DNA from: Syngnathus acus
Taxonomy: Eukaryota; Chordata; Actinopteri; Syngnathiformes; Syngnathidae
Reading direction: 5' to 3'
Length of the DNA stretch: 64,000 nt
Assembly (NCBI RefSeq): GCF_901709675.1
Contig: NC_051096.1
Location: 8,782,001-8,846,000 of the forward strand
The notes beneath the pieces are model-generated. The model was not told the DNA's origin. It saw only the letters and a program-made list of their open reading frames with translations, and ran no database searches. The position numbers were made by a program, and so were the translations under genes. The first letter of the stretch is position 1. Each line of letters opens with the position of its first letter. Positions 11,801-24,759 of this stretch are shown here, piece after piece.

Positions 11801-14747
11801 GGTGACTAACAACACTCAGGACATGTGAATAATGGCAAAAACAGTGTAGACAAATTCAAAAGGTGTGAAGAGCAGGATGTTATTGCACAGTAATGCCTCT
11901 GTAATGACTTGGAATTGAGAAAAATGAAGAACGTACACCAGACAGCCCGGGAGATGCTTGTGATTAGCACGTCTGATTTGCAACGAAAGGCTCTTTTTGA
12001 ATCTTGGCCAATGTACGTTATATTATTACCAGGCCACCAGTTGCCGGCCGGCCAGCTGGGGTACGCTGCGTCGAGCTTCGCCCTTGACGCAGTGTTGAAA
12101 AAGACGCGTTCCAGCTTCATTGTGTCATTTACCAAGTGCAAATGAACTTTACTTCACATGGTGAGGCTAAATGAATCATGTTGGGCTTAACCGTGTGTTG
12201 GCTCTTTGCTCAATTGAATCAGTGTCTGTGCTTTTCCCACTGCGTGCTTTGATTTGATCAATAATGAGGCATTTTATTTCTGTTCCAATAATATCGATCA
12301 CTCACAGCAAAATGGAATGAAGAAATTGAATCCCTAGATATTTGATTTATGACATCCCAAGGTGCAGGGGCGTCAAATGGAAATGTGTTTTGTTTGGTTC
12401 CTGGCTGTCTCGGATCAAATTCCCCCCCTTCTACGGTAGCCTCACTGTACGTACGTATATGATTTCACATCGGAGCAGAAGGCGAGCGAGATTTCCTGAC
12501 CACAGATGGGAAAATCGACTCCCATTTCCGAGGCTTTCTATCTCACTCTGTCACGCCAAGCGCCGACCTGCATGTCGTTGCTCGCCGCAGCCATAGGCTT
12601 CCTCTGCTTGTGACCACTGTAGGTGTGCTCTGGAAACTGATATCTATTCAGACAATAGCATTCAACTAACCTTTACTGACACAAAGCTGTGGTCTTGGCA
12701 ATGTGATTGCTGGTTAAAGTAGGGGGGGGGGGGGGGGGCGTAGCGTGCTTTAACACTGAGCAAAAAAAGACATTTGACCCCAATCATCGTTCATTGAGCG
12801 GAAGAAAAAGCCTGAAAAGATGCATGAACTTTTGAACATTGCTGCCAAGGGTTATGTTAAGTAAATCAGTATGGGGATTGAAAAGACACCTCTATTGAAG
12901 TTGCAATGCCCTAAAAGTACAATTTATTCCCTCACAGAATTAGGAGACTTTTATGTGGGCATCCATCCCAATGATAGAGGGCAACGAAAAGCTCCAATTG
13001 CACAAATCCGCTTTTGGTTCAGTCATGAAATAACAGCAGCAGCTCCGTTGAAAGAATATCAAAAAGGATTTGCAGCCCCTGCATTGAGTAGACAAGTTTC
13101 ATTTGGACCTAAGCATCTCTAGGCAATTAGAAATCTTTAAAGGGATCCATCATCTGGCTGGCTGGCTGGCTGTCGTGGTCCCTTTTTCACTCAACATGGA
13201 AGAGTTCTTTATTGTCCCCATGGGGCAAGAAAAGGACGGGCAACGTAGGATTGCGTATTGAAGAGAGCCGCGGCCTCCGTTTGAACATAGACAATGAAGC
13301 AAATAGGCTGAATCACAAACAATTGAAAGGACAACAAAGTAGCCAGTGGGAGGGCGGCTCAAAGCACCATTCACTTTCACACGCGCGGAACAAATGACCA
13401 AGCGCAATGTTTGTCATAGTCTTTGAAAAGATCCAGTGCCTAATCAAACATCACTTGACTTCAGCACCACCCACATCTCTGTGGACCAAAGCGCTTCTTA
13501 CGTCCGACCGACCGACATCAGCACCGAGGCTGAAAAGAAGCGCACTGCTATCTTTTGTGCCTTGACCAGAGCAGAGCAGATCTCTGTGTATTTTCGGAGA
13601 TCTCACAAGTACGTCAGTAATGGCCGCGCCGCGCCGCGTCACTCTCTAATGGCTGCGAGAAACATCAAGTACTTTTTAAAAACAGCAGTAATTGAATATA
13701 ATAACATGTTCTTCTTGTAAAAGCCTCATCGTTGTCACAATCAACCAGAACTTGTTTTGTAATTGAAGAAGCAGACTTGAATATATTAGGACAATGACAG
13801 AGTTTTTAGCACTTTTGCTGTCATTTACCACTTGATGCAAATGTTCTCTCCACAAGAGGTTTTTGTGTGTCTGCTGAAAATGCCAGTGCGCATGCTAAGT
13901 CAACCAGGTCCAAAATTGTGTGTAAGAGCTTTGGTCCAGATCAGAGCACTAAAAGCGTGACTGGATCTTTGCTGCATGTTACAATCAAAATGGGGACAGT
14001 GTATACAACTCTGGGGGGGGAGCAAGATACCAAAAATGGCGGGGTCTTATGCGCTCTTTTGACCATTTGTACTTTTTCGGCAATATTTGGGATGACGTCA
14101 GTTGAAGTCGCAAGGCACCATCGCTGTGCTGCATGTCAGCCATGGTAGGGCTGGCTGTAAAATATTGACCCCAGCCAACCAGCGCTAATGAGCCATATAG
14201 CCTTGACGCTTGCTTGGTCCAGCACGTCATGCGATTATGTTAAGCATTTTACCCAGGACGAGAATTCTTGTTTGAGGCTGACCTTTCCAATGTAAATAGA
14301 TTCCTCTAACATGTTGTCACATTTGAAGCGATTCCAAGATGACAGCTAGGCCTTTTATTAGCGCGCTCACAATGACAGCGAGAGCTGTGCCCAACTTTTG
14401 CCATCAATCCATAGCAAGTAAATAAATGCTGGCGCCAGCCAGCATCGCACACAGTATATTGCTATTTTCAATTGTTTGTCCAAATAACATGGTATGCTCT
14501 TTTCAATTGTTTGTCCAAATAACATGGTTGTGCCTCTCAAAGATTCCTTTGGACACCTAGCTTGTTTTGATTCCGTTATTGTGCTTGCAGCTAGCTCCTT
14601 TACGATCCCGGATTAAGAAAAGCTCTCTCTCCGTCAGCAGGTTCCAAAAGCAAGGTATGAATTCCCCCACGACTTCTCAACTCGTGACACCATTGCAATT
14701 AGAGAGATTGGCGATTTTCCATCCATCAGCAGGATCTGAAAAGGGGC

Positions 14748-14780
14748 CTTCCTTCCTTCCTTCCTTCCTTCCTTCCTTCC
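14748..14780. repeat. CCTT microsatellite
   Basis: About 33 bp of tetranucleotide CCTT repeats in the spacer left of the much longer CTTT tract. Confidence 0.9.
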
Positions 14781-15019
14781 CCATTGTGTCATAAAAGCGC
14801 TTCTATTGGCAGCGGGACGGATGGCTCGTCAATAAATGCTAATAGACACTCGCAGCCTAAAGTATGGCGTTCCTATGGAATGGACATGAAAGCTCTAATC
14901 TGGTCACACGGCACCTCCGCTGAGCTCACCATCGTTTATTTGGCCATCCAAACGTTTATTGCAAAGCTGACCGCCGCACTTAACATGGCTGCATCTCCAG
15001 AAAAAGAATTTGTATTTAT

Positions 15020-15253
<234 letters not shown>

Positions 15254-15888
15254 ACCTCCCATTCACGCAATGATAACACTTAAGTGACACGCTAGATGGT
15301 TCATTTATAAAACAAAAATCCCAATTCTTATTTCCTCTGTTAGCGTGTCTAACTGAAGTCAATCAAAACATTCCCTATTTTGATCTTCTTTTATTGGAGA
15401 AACATATTCAAGTGGTGCTTTATGATTGTGTTGCCTCAACAATTGAGCCAGCGCAGGCTTCGGTGGAATGAAAAGAAGCTTTTCTTTCTCACTAATGACA
15501 TCACATCAGGCTCAAGGACACTTTGAGAGGATAGATAGGCAAGTGAAGCGGCAGCAGACGTGTGACGTGAGTCATGCTGTTTTACCACCATATATTCAAT
15601 GCAACTGTGTCCTTTATTGACAGCAGCTCCAAATGATGTCGAACAATTAGATATCCTAAATGCTATGGAAGGAGATGAGGTCTTTTTCTTTCTTTTTTTT
15701 TCTTCCAAATATCTGTCACTAGATTTCAATGACTATGTTGACTAAAATAGATCACGTTTTGACCGGTGTGGAGTTTATTTGACAGAAGTTTCTCCTATAC
15801 CTCTTTTTGTGCAGCTAAAGAAGGAGCTTTTCTGTAGCAGCTTTGCAGTGGACAATGCTGACCTGATTTCAGCAGATGCTGGCTGAAG

Positions 15889-15994
15889 GTGAGTGAGTGA
15901 GTGAGTGAGTGAGTGAGTGAGTGAGTGAGTGAGTGAGTGAGTGAGTGAGTGAGTGAGTGAGTGAGTGAGTGAGTGAGTGAGTGAGTGAGTGAGT
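15889..15994. repeat. GTGA microsatellite beginning at a donor-like site
   Basis: About 106 bp of GTGA units. The first unit follows gctgaag, so the left edge reads as a perfect splice donor AAG|GTGAGT. This could be the donor of an untranslated c1galt1 exon. That is inference, as no transcript evidence is available here. Confidence 0.9.
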
Positions 15995-16277
15995 GCGAGC
16001 GAGCGAGCGACACTCCTGAACCAACGAAAATGACATGGCCACTCGCATTGGCAGAGGATGTTTTCCCTTGCCAATGAAGAAAGTTTGTGAAATGATTTGA
16101 CGTCGCCATAGGGAGGAGCAGCTGAAAGTTGTGTCAATAAGGGGCAAAGTGGCTTAGGGTTGACCGTACGTTGGCAGCAGATGGGAGGGAGGCCGGCTGG
16201 CACACGGAAGCTCAACTTAACACCGTTAAGAGCACCGTTTGTGCACCTGCCCGCTTAGTTGAGGAAGCGCTAACAGA

Positions 16278-17814
16278 ATGAAATTCAGGTCCCGTTCAAT
16301 CTTCTTCACCGGACTGATGGTTGGGTTTATGTCCCTGCGCTATTTCTCCCACTCAAATTGGCCTCCCAAGAGCCGTACACAAGATGCTTGGCAAGGAGAT
16401 CAACAAGGTAGGTGGACGTTTTCCAAATGTTTGTTTGCGGTTGGAAAAGGAACACTCGACACTGCTCTGGCGTGTGTGTTTCTTCTTTTGTCTTTCTAGA
16501 TAGTAAATAGACTTGTAGGGTAAGAAGGGCCAAAGCTGGCCCTTCATTGTTACTCTGTGGCTTCGCCCAGAAGTTTGATATCTGTGAGGTTTTTTGTTGT
16601 TGTTGCCACTTTGACACGGATGCCATTTTCCTGGAACTCTTGACAAAATTGTTGTGGGATGAAGGCACCGAAGCCTCGGTTGCGCCTGATGCTGCTGCGT
16701 CATCACGGTGCGCTCCAGTCACTTGGGTAGAAAAGCGCTATACATTGATTGAAAAAGGCCACTTTGCGTTCATTCCAATTGGAACGGACACACAGATGAC
16801 GGACGGCCACTTTTTATTCTTAGAGCCATGGCGGCGTCCAACAATGACTAAAGGTAACAATGTCATTCTTTGGTTGTATGCAGTACATGCATGATACTAC
16901 GTTTTCCATCTAGGCGTCAACCTGAGTCGGACAAGAAATTCTGGGCAAACCAGCCGTATCTTGTGTTGGATCATGACCGGGCCCAAGACTATGGAGTCCC
17001 GGACCAAGCACGTGAAGGAAACGTGGGCAAAGCGCTGCCACCTGGTCTTGTACATGAGCTCCGTCCAGAGCGACTTCCCCACCGTGAAACTCAACGTCAG
17101 CGAGGGACGAGAAAACCTGTATCGGAAGACCGTGGGCGCCTTTGAGTACATCTACGGGCGGCACCTGGACAACGCCGAATGGTTCTTGAAAGCGGACGAC
17201 GACACCTACGTGATTGTGGAGAATCTCCTCTACATGTTGTCCGCTCTGGATCCCGAGAAGCCTTTCTACCTGGGAAGAAGGTTTAAACCTTTTCTCCGCC
17301 AAGGCTATATGAGCGGCGGCGCCGGCTACGTCCTCAGCAAGGAAGCCCTGAGAAGATATATCCGAGGTTTCAGGACAGGGGCGTGCGCCCACTTCTCTTC
17401 CACCGAGGACGTGGCTCTGGGCAAGTGTATGGAGACCATGGAGGTGGAGCCGCTGGATACCAGAGACGTGAGAGCCCGGCAAACCTTCCATCCTTTCCCT
17501 CCAGAGCTTCACTTGGTCAGACAGTTCCAAAAGACCCCTTGGTACCTGGCTTATGAGCACTACCCTCCCGTTCAAGTAAGAAGACCGGCATACGCGGACT
17601 TGCATGCTATTGATGCATCGAATTGAATTGTGAACTTCTTCTCCTCCAGGGTCCAGGGTGCTGTTCCGATTTCGCCGTGTCCTTTCACTACATTTACGGT
17701 GTTCGGCTCTATGCTCTGGAGTACCTGGCATACCATCTGCGGCCGTATGGATACAAATACAGATTTATTGCCAGGGAACATAAATATTGGAACCAAAGCA
17801 AAAACCAATTGTGA
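16278..17814 (+). CDS. c1galt1: Core 1 beta-1,3-galactosyltransferase (T-synthase)
   Basis: Golgi type II membrane enzyme that adds galactose to GalNAc-alpha-Ser/Thr, forming the core 1 (T antigen) O-glycan. Coding exons 16278-16407, 16914-17575 and 17650-17814 join in frame to 318 residues (human about 363; the stem is shorter here). Exon 1 gives a short cytoplasmic tail (KFRSRS) and a signal anchor (about residues 7-20). Exon 2 holds the catalytic domain: [20 protein letters not shown], the DxD-type metal site [31 protein letters not shown] and the acidic [13 protein letters not shown]. Exon 3 begins [14 protein letters not shown] and ends [12 protein letters not shown] plus a short tail. 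The DDD motif separates it from the chaperone homologue C1GALT1C1, which lacks it. It lies between the two inverted asns copies and its 3' end converges with copy 2. A paralogue such as c1galt1-like cannot be excluded. Confidence 0.9.
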
Positions 17815-17944
17815 AACATGCCGTGTATTTGTTTCTGCCAACCACCTGATTTCTTAATGTTGCATTCGGTGAGTTCCGCTTTGACACAATTGTTACTTGC
17901 TGTCTCGTCATTTCCATGAGTCTGCTACGTGGAAAGAATTTGAC

Positions 17945-17950
17945 AATAAA
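17945..17950 (+). promoter_or_regulatory. Polyadenylation signal of c1galt1
   Basis: AATAAA lies about 130 bp after the c1galt1 stop codon. It is the first canonical signal downstream and sits before the convergent asns copy 2. Confidence 0.7.
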
Positions 17951-18436
17951 GCCGACTTTGCCGATCGGTGCTTCTCAAAGTGGAGTGGGCGTGCCGCTGA
18001 GGCCGGGGTCCGCTTGCCGTTGCGGTAGCTAAGCTGATCTCGTACGCAATGGATCTCGTCCGTAGGGGCACGGTTGCTGGCGATAACAATCAACAAACAC
18101 CGGTGTCTAAATGGATTGCCCAAAGGAGGTGAGAAGTCGCAGATAAAAGGTTGCCGGGCTGGGCTTTGGAATGGAAAAATGTGAATCGAGCTTTTTGCCA
18201 CATGACATTTCGTAGACATTCTTCCCGCCATCAAAAACGGACTTGTTATTGCTCTTATCTTCCTTGCACCTTACTTGCTTAAGGAACGGCGAGGCTAGGG
18301 AGCACAAGTGACACATTATGAGAGCGGGGCAATTGTCCTCAGGTGTGTCTCTGGATCCCGGTTTCCAGCTGTTCCTAACAACGGGTGAGGCCATTGTTAG
18401 TTGCTATTCAAACATCACGCAATCCTGTGTGAGCAT

Positions 18437-18442
18437 TTTATT
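18437..18442 (-). promoter_or_regulatory. Polyadenylation signal of asns copy 2
   Basis: TTTATT on the plus strand gives AATAAA on the minus strand, about 95 bp past the copy 2 stop codon and next to a CA microsatellite (18451-18488). Confidence 0.6.
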
Positions 18443-18449
18443 TGATTCA

Positions 18450-18483
<34 letters not shown>

Positions 18484-18537
18484 ACACACCAATATGGCTC
18501 CGATCTACTTGCCCGTGACTCTTTTCGGCAGCAAGAA

Positions 18538-21500
18538 TTAGCCCATTCGGCTGCCACTCTCGGTCATGGACTTTTGTGTGTAGATGGGCAATTTGTGGAT
18601 GGATGGGTGGTTGGCATCAATCCAACGTGGCATCCAGAAGTGAGGGAGCAAGTCAGCATGGCCAGGATAGGAGGTTTCAAACAGCCGTCTGTAGTAGTAG
18701 GCCTCTTTGGTGGAGGGAGCGTTGTGAGGGAAGAGCTTGGGAGCGTTGGCCATCTCGCCGTCACTCACCTGTCAGGACAAGAATGATTCACGTAACGTGT
18801 AGCTCTTGGATGGACAATTTTGGGTTTGGCACCACTGATATCGCTGGCACATTTCCAAAAGTGCATACAACTGACGTAGCAGCTAAGTTCATGCTCGCAG
18901 AAAATGCAAGACTCCACTATACAGGTGATCAAGCAAACACCAACGTCTTCCATCACAATCTGCCAACACTAAAATGTCACCAGGTGGATTACAGAAACTG
19001 CATACTACTTTCAAGTATACGTTTTGTCCATTTTTTTGGGCATCTCTTACAGGTATTTTGCCTGCTTGATACTTCCAGTGATCCCTTGTTTTCCGCGGGA
19101 GATGCGTTCCAGATCCACCCGCGAAAGACAAAATGGTAATATTTAGAAATGAAAAAAATATAGATATTTTTTTTAGAAATGTTAACACCACCGTATTGAA
19201 ATTTCCCAACACTTGAGAACTTGTTTTAAAGTGCTAGTAATGTGTTTTTAATCAAGATGTGCCTTTGGTAAAAGATTTAACACAATTCCTAGTACTCTGC
19301 TAATAGATAAATCATGTGCACATAACTTTGCACATACCACACACTCGAGGTGCTCCTCAAGAAAGATATACCAGGGTTTCTTAACGGACATCACACCATC
19401 ACTGAAGGCTTCTTTCCTCCTCCACAGAATCTCATCGGGGATCAATTTCACACCTCTGAAGGAGTCCCGCAGAAGGTACTTCTCCATTCCGTGCTGCAGA
19501 CAAGGTATCGCATAGCTGAGCCAGTCAATAGTTGTCATTTATTTTTTTATTTTTTTAACTAGACCAACCCTGGGATTTCTCATTTCCTCAGGCAGGGATA
19601 GGTAATACGCCGTCAGTCTGTGGTCCAGGAAAGGCACTCGGAGCTCCAAACTGAAAGCACGCGAATGAACGGAAGCCAGAAAGACACGGGCAAGCACCCG
19701 CGAGCGGGCAAAAGGTTACCCGTGCGCAGACGTGGTGCGATCCGCTCGCAGATTGTCAAACAGGTAGAGTTCTTTCAGCAGGCGGACGCTCTCTTCCGCT
19801 CCTGCTTTGGCGCTGGGAGCCTACACAAGAAGTACTCGATTCAATTGGATTCAATATTACCGATATCAGTATCTTCAAAGCTCCAATATATTCCTGATGT
19901 TTTTCCATAACAGTATATGGTCAAACTAATCTAATAGGTTTAAAACACCACTGCGTTTAAAAGCAAGAGCACTTGCCTTGTGGAAGTACATGTAGCCTTG
20001 CGTGAGCTCATCGGAGCCTTCTCCAGAGAAGATCACCACACTATCGGTCTTCTCACCAATGTATTTAGACACCAAGTACATTCCTACAGGAGGGACGACG
20101 GGGAGTGACGTCACGGACAGTCAAAAAGTATTTGTGAGTTTGGACCTGTCCAAATCAGATCTGACAGCGGCTCCCGTCCCGAATGTGGTTACCATCAATT
20201 CTAATCACCCTAAATTCTAAAAAGCACATAGCCTTCGGCTGCACCCCCCACACACATCTTTGCAACTCGCTACTTCCACCAGCACTCCGAAATAGTGACT
20301 CGTTGTCCCTCTTTAAAAGCAGGCTCAAACCACACCTACGCTATGTCTTTTTAATGGTGTAAAATGAACGATTATTCGTTATTACTGTCGCTCTGCGAAC
20401 TTACTGGCTTGATAACGTTTTATCTACTGCTGCTCGAAAATGAATCTTTGTCACATGTGCGGCGGACCATCAAGGCCCTATGAAGTACATTAGCTGCATT
20501 GTCACAAACTGAATGTAAAAAGAAAACTCATGTCGGCTACATGTACAGAAATCCAGCAAGAAAGATGGGGAAAACCTGCCCTGCCCATCCAAAGACGGAT
20601 TGACACATTAGCGCTTGCGTGACTTTTCACTCACCGACAGAGGCACGCACGGTGGCGGTGTCATAGGTCTCAAGGCTTACAATCGCTTTCTCTACAACCT
20701 GAATGCCTTCTTCGGCAGTGAAGTTCACCTCGTGGTGTTCGCTGCCGATGTAAGCTGCGACCTTGGGGGGGGGGAAATCAAATCACACTTTGGACTCAAA
20801 GACAGTGTCCAAATAAAGAGACATTCTTGCAATTGCCATTTCCCTGTGCGCCGGCTGACCTTACGGGCCGCCAAGATGTCCGGGCTGTCTTCCGACCCAA
20901 TTGAAAAGGTTTGAATGGGATACTCGAGTCCCACTTGTTTTGCCAGCTTCACCAAGGTAGCGGCAACCAAACTGGAATCCAGACCCCCTGAAGCACAGAA
21001 AATGAACTCCATTCTTTGCTGAGATCCCATGAATAGAACAAGACATTTGAGCCATTACCCGAGAGAAGACAACCAATCCTCCTGGTGCCCATGAGCCGTT
21101 TCCGTACGGCGTTCTCAAACAACCTTCTGACGTTGTCCTTGACCGTGTCGTCGTCAAAACCTAAGACATGGCAGCGATGACTTTTTGCAAGGTGACGCTG
21201 AAGGCCGGTGGTGGGGTGGCGGCTACCTGCTGCCAGTTTCCCCACGGTGTCATAGATGGCGTGAGCTGGCTCCTTGGTGCATTCGTGGAACTGCTCCAGC
21301 TCAATCGATTTCACCTTTCCGTTGAGGCTCAAATGAAAGACTTCAAAATGACCCGGCAGAAAGGGGCTGACTTTGGCAGCCGTGTCCGTGGCGCGGACCA
21401 CATCCGTAAGGCCTGCGAGAAAAAACAACAAGCTTGCACGCATAACTAACTCCCGGTGCACTCGGGCCGTTACCTTTGGCCTCGGAGCTGACTCCGAGCG

Positions 21501-22020
21501 TTCCGTCGTCGGTCAGAAGTCGAAACAAGGGGCGCACGCCGTACGTGTCCCTTCCCAGGCACACTTTTCTCTGGCTCCTGTCCAACAGAACGAAAGCAAA
21601 GGTGCCGTCCAGGAGAGACACGGCCTTCTGAATGCCGAAGCGCTCGTACAAGTGCAGCAGAACCTCGCCGTCCACTTGTGTCTGGCACTCAAACTCAAAT
21701 TGCTTCTTCAGCTGAAAGAAGAGATTGTAGAATGTATTCATCTTCATAGCAAACATCTGCTACGGTCTTACTGTGAGGTGGTTGTAAATCTCGCCATTGT
21801 AGCACAGCCACAAAAAGGGCAGTTTGTTGACGTGCAAAGGTTGCATGCCATGCAGCTGATCCAAAATGGCCAGCCGATGGAAGCCAAAGCAGCAGTTGGC
21901 GTGCCCGTTGATATTCTCAAAGCGGAAGGCGTCTGGGCCTCGGTGCGCTATTTTCACGGCGTCGGCGCACTGAGTTGACAGGCACTCGTCGCTGCCGAAC
22001 ATCGCCCAGATACCGCACAT
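18538..22020 (-). CDS. asns: Asparagine synthetase, inverted copy 2 with diverged C-terminus
   Basis: Second complete asns, opposite in orientation to copy 1. Coding exons in transcript order: 22020-21772, 21711-21474, 21412-21227, 21160-21059, 20987-20860, 20761-20635, 20083-19977, 19820-19720, 19650-19569, 19493-19338, 18768-18538. They join in frame to 568 residues. Exon lengths 1-10 equal copy 1 exactly, and Cys2, YNGEIYN, SGGLDSS and [13 protein letters not shown] are intact. Exons 1-10 and introns 8 and 9 are almost identical to copy 1, including the GC donor of intron 7. Exon 11 differs: [20 protein letters not shown] and a longer tail ending SGSRMG. Intron 1 is only 60 bp; intron 6 is longer and carries a LINE remnant; intron 10 is unrelated in length (569 against 116 bp). 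An in-frame Met at 22035 lies across the splice acceptor and would destroy Cys2, so I start at 22020. Confidence 0.93.
20258..20362 (+). mobile_element. LINE ORF2 C-terminal fragment in asns copy 2 intron 6
   Basis: The plus strand translates to [13 protein letters not shown] followed by [16 protein letters not shown] and a stop. This matches the end of many fish LINE reverse-transcriptase proteins (recalled pattern NSLP..LR...S...FKSRLKTHLF). Only this C-terminal end is recognisable, as expected for a 5'-truncated insertion. It is antisense to asns copy 2 and absent from copy 1 intron 6. Confidence 0.6.
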
Positions 22021-22154
22021 CTTGGATCTCTGCAAAGAACAAAAGGTTTGTGCCGGTTTTTTTCCCTATTAGTCAGAGAAGGAAAAGTTAGAAACTACAT
22101 GCTATCTTTATCATTTGTCAGCAGGTGTTTTGCTTTTAAAGAATGGGTGTTGGT

Positions 22155-22272
22155 CTCTGTATGCCCTGCGATTGGCTGCCAAGCGCTTCAACCGCCGGCC
22201 CGATGACTGCCGGGATGGGCTCCAGCGCGCCCGCGACCCCCGTGGGGACAAGCCATACAGAAAATGGAGATG
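22155..22272 (+). mobile_element. L2/SINE-type retroelement 3' fragment
   Basis: The segment reads tgccctgcgattggctgcc, then ggcccgatgactgccgggat, gggctccagc, cgcccgcgacccc and acagaaaatgga. This is the characteristic 3' region shared by vertebrate L2 LINEs and their SINEs. Only the tail is present. Confidence 0.75.
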
Positions 22273-23035
22273 TATAGTCTATATACAGTAAGTGGCTGCC
22301 AGTGGCCTCACTTGTCACTACTGCAGGTAAGTGGCGGAGGCATTGTTAGCGTAATATATGAGCCTGTGGTAGACATAACTGCTTAGCTGTCTTATCACAT
22401 AGTATTTGCAGTTGCTTCGGAATGTATGAACGCGAACAAAGAAGCTAAGCTGGCGTTAAAGACCAGAAACGGGTCCACCCAGGATTCGTGTCTAGCCCTC
22501 ATGAGAAATTCGAGAGAGAGAACGTGCTTTCTGGGATTGGATGAAGCAAAATTGTGAATTAAAGACATTGCGATGCTAAATTTAGGAGGAATAGTAGATT
22601 GGTTGTGTCATAAGACTATACAAGCATGTGAGAATAAGTCTCGCATAAAAGGTAGCGTGAGGAAAACAATCAATCTGTTTTGGGGGTTGACTTGCACATA
22701 AATTTAACGACCTAAATGAAAACACATCATAAGCGTGTATAGTCTATCAACAGTCAAAAGATACATCTGAACTTTGCTTACAGTTGAAGATTCTCAGGAG
22801 GAGTAGAACTTGTGTGTGCTGGGTTGATCGTACTTCTGTGATCAGGCCAGTTTTTGCCTACTTTTAAAAAAAGTGGGTGTTGCATAAAGCGTTGCGAGCA
22901 AGTTTGCCTATATGTCTACATTGGACCTGAGGCTTAACATGAAATACTACCCAACCCGAGCTGAGATGTTCAACTTCTTTTTTAGCATTGACAAACAGAT
23001 CAGCTCACATATTTTCAGAGCCAAGTGAAGTGAAA

Positions 23036-23162
<127 letters not shown>

Positions 23163-24036
23163 ATTGGAGCATGTTTCTTGTCCAAAATGAGAAACTTCCT
23201 CATTCTACCTGCTCGTTCTAACGAGGAAACGGTCTTGTCAGAACAAGTAAGTTCAAATGACAGTTTCTCGTTTGGACAAGAAAATCTGGTGTTCTCTAAT
23301 GATAACCATCTTTTCCTGCAAGCGCTGGCTTATTTAAGTGTGAAGGGTGGGCCATTTTCAACTTGCTTTCAGTGACACAATGGCAGCAGAAGAGGACTCA
23401 ATTGTTTCCTCGACACAAGGACCATACCAAACGGTGTCATCGAGCAACCAAATGAAGATAAGGGGAGGATCATTGGTAACTTCCATCTGTTCCATTGAGA
23501 TCCAAGTCGTTTCAACAAGTATAACTGCAGTGCACTGGACGTTGCTGGTGAAAGTAAATGACGTGCACATTTTCTCAATTAAGGCATAAACATTTGGCAT
23601 GATTTTCTCTTTTCCAGAATTATGAGGGCAATTATGATTGGCCATAGAGGGTTTTGATCAAAAATACCCATCACACACTTTTCCAATTGATGATGATTGG
23701 TCACCGATGGATCGGAACGTTCTTACTTTTCAATTCTTTCCTTTTTAAGGTTGTTACTAACTGGAGTTAAAAGAAAAACGGCAAATAACTGCTGAAATCA
23801 TCGATTTGACACCACATTTAGGAACATTTCATATTTTTTTTAATGAGCCATATAATTGGTTAGTCCACGCGTGGATATTATTTTTTTGATTAACCAATCT
23901 AATGTGTTAAAAAGAGCTTTTTCTTTTCTTTAAAAATGACATTTCAATGGTTGAACAACATGCTGTTTTTTAGGTCTCCTGAAAAATTATGATTTTTGGA
24001 GGCGTAAGGTTTCTGCCAAGTATACGACATGACAAA

Positions 24037-24370
24037 GCTGTGTCCAAATTCGCAGGCTATGCCCTCAGAAGACCGGTTTTCGGCCGGGTTTCAGGCTACA
24101 TGACGTCATTTCCGGAGTGACTCGATGGCAAATGTGTTTTTTTTTTTTTTTTTTTTCCCGTCTGCACTTTTTCATAGCTTGAACTCACGGCCCGTCTCGT
24201 CTCCATAGAAACCGGGCCACCAGATTATAGGGGTTGGTTGTCGAAGGCTACGTGAATTTGCACACCGACATTGCGGCCTTGTCCGGCCGGAAATGTCGCC
24301 ATGTTGTGCGTTCAAGGACGCAACCTTTGGAGTGGCTTCAGAGGACGCAGCCTGCGAATTTGGACACAGC
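24037..24370. mobile_element. MITE with ~25-bp terminal inverted repeats
   Basis: The left end GCTGTGTCCAAATTCGCAGG is repeated in inverse orientation at the right end (CCTGCGAATTTGGACACAGC), and the inverted similarity continues inward for several bases. The 334-bp element has no ORF of note. Two extra direct copies of the right-end sequence (tgaatttggacacagc) lie at 24409-24424 and 24599-24614, suggesting nested or decayed relatives. No clean target duplication was identified, so the superfamily is left open. Confidence 0.7.
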
Positions 24371-24759
24371 GAGGGAGCGTGTGCATTTGCACACAACTAG
24401 CTAACTTGTGAATTTGGACACAGCTGAGGACACCGGCGGTGCGGTGCGGTGCGGTGCGGTCTAGTCTGGTCGCGTCGAAATCGACGTCACGTCGCCGCTA
24501 TATTGCGCTGCCCAGCCAGCCAGCCATTCGGCCCTACCTGGCCAAATTCGCCACGGCTGGACCAAGCCTTCGAACTGGCGTTAGGGGGATGCAGCCTGTG
24601 AATTTGGACACAGCCAGCCAGCCAGCCAGCCAGCAAGCAGATGTGGTTGTCCCGACATCGGCATTTTGATGTGTAGAGTTACAAAACTCAGCTTTCAGCA
24701 CTACTTTCTTACTTTGACAGCTAGTGTGGATTTACGAAATACAGGAAGACGCCAGTATA

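Noticed and set aside
15775-16215. Thr-His-Ser-Leu repeat protein (minus strand)
   Set aside because: Translation of the GTGA microsatellite.
16910-17731. 273-codon minus-strand ORF
   Set aside because: It is antisense to c1galt1 exon 2, which has clear family motifs in the sense frame. The antisense frame is open because of GC-rich codon use and matches nothing known.
21373-21978. 201-codon plus-strand ORF
   Set aside because: Antisense to exons 1-2 of asns copy 2 across the short intron. The sense strand explains all conservation.
22021-22035. Upstream in-frame Met for asns copy 2 (MQRSK extension)
   Set aside because: It spans the splice acceptor, and an N-terminal extension would block the required terminal Cys2 nucleophile.
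24724-24759. Longer oxsm start at an upstream GTG
   Set aside because: Non-ATG start in poor context. The ATG at 24760 gives a normal mitochondrial presequence and the family's usual length.
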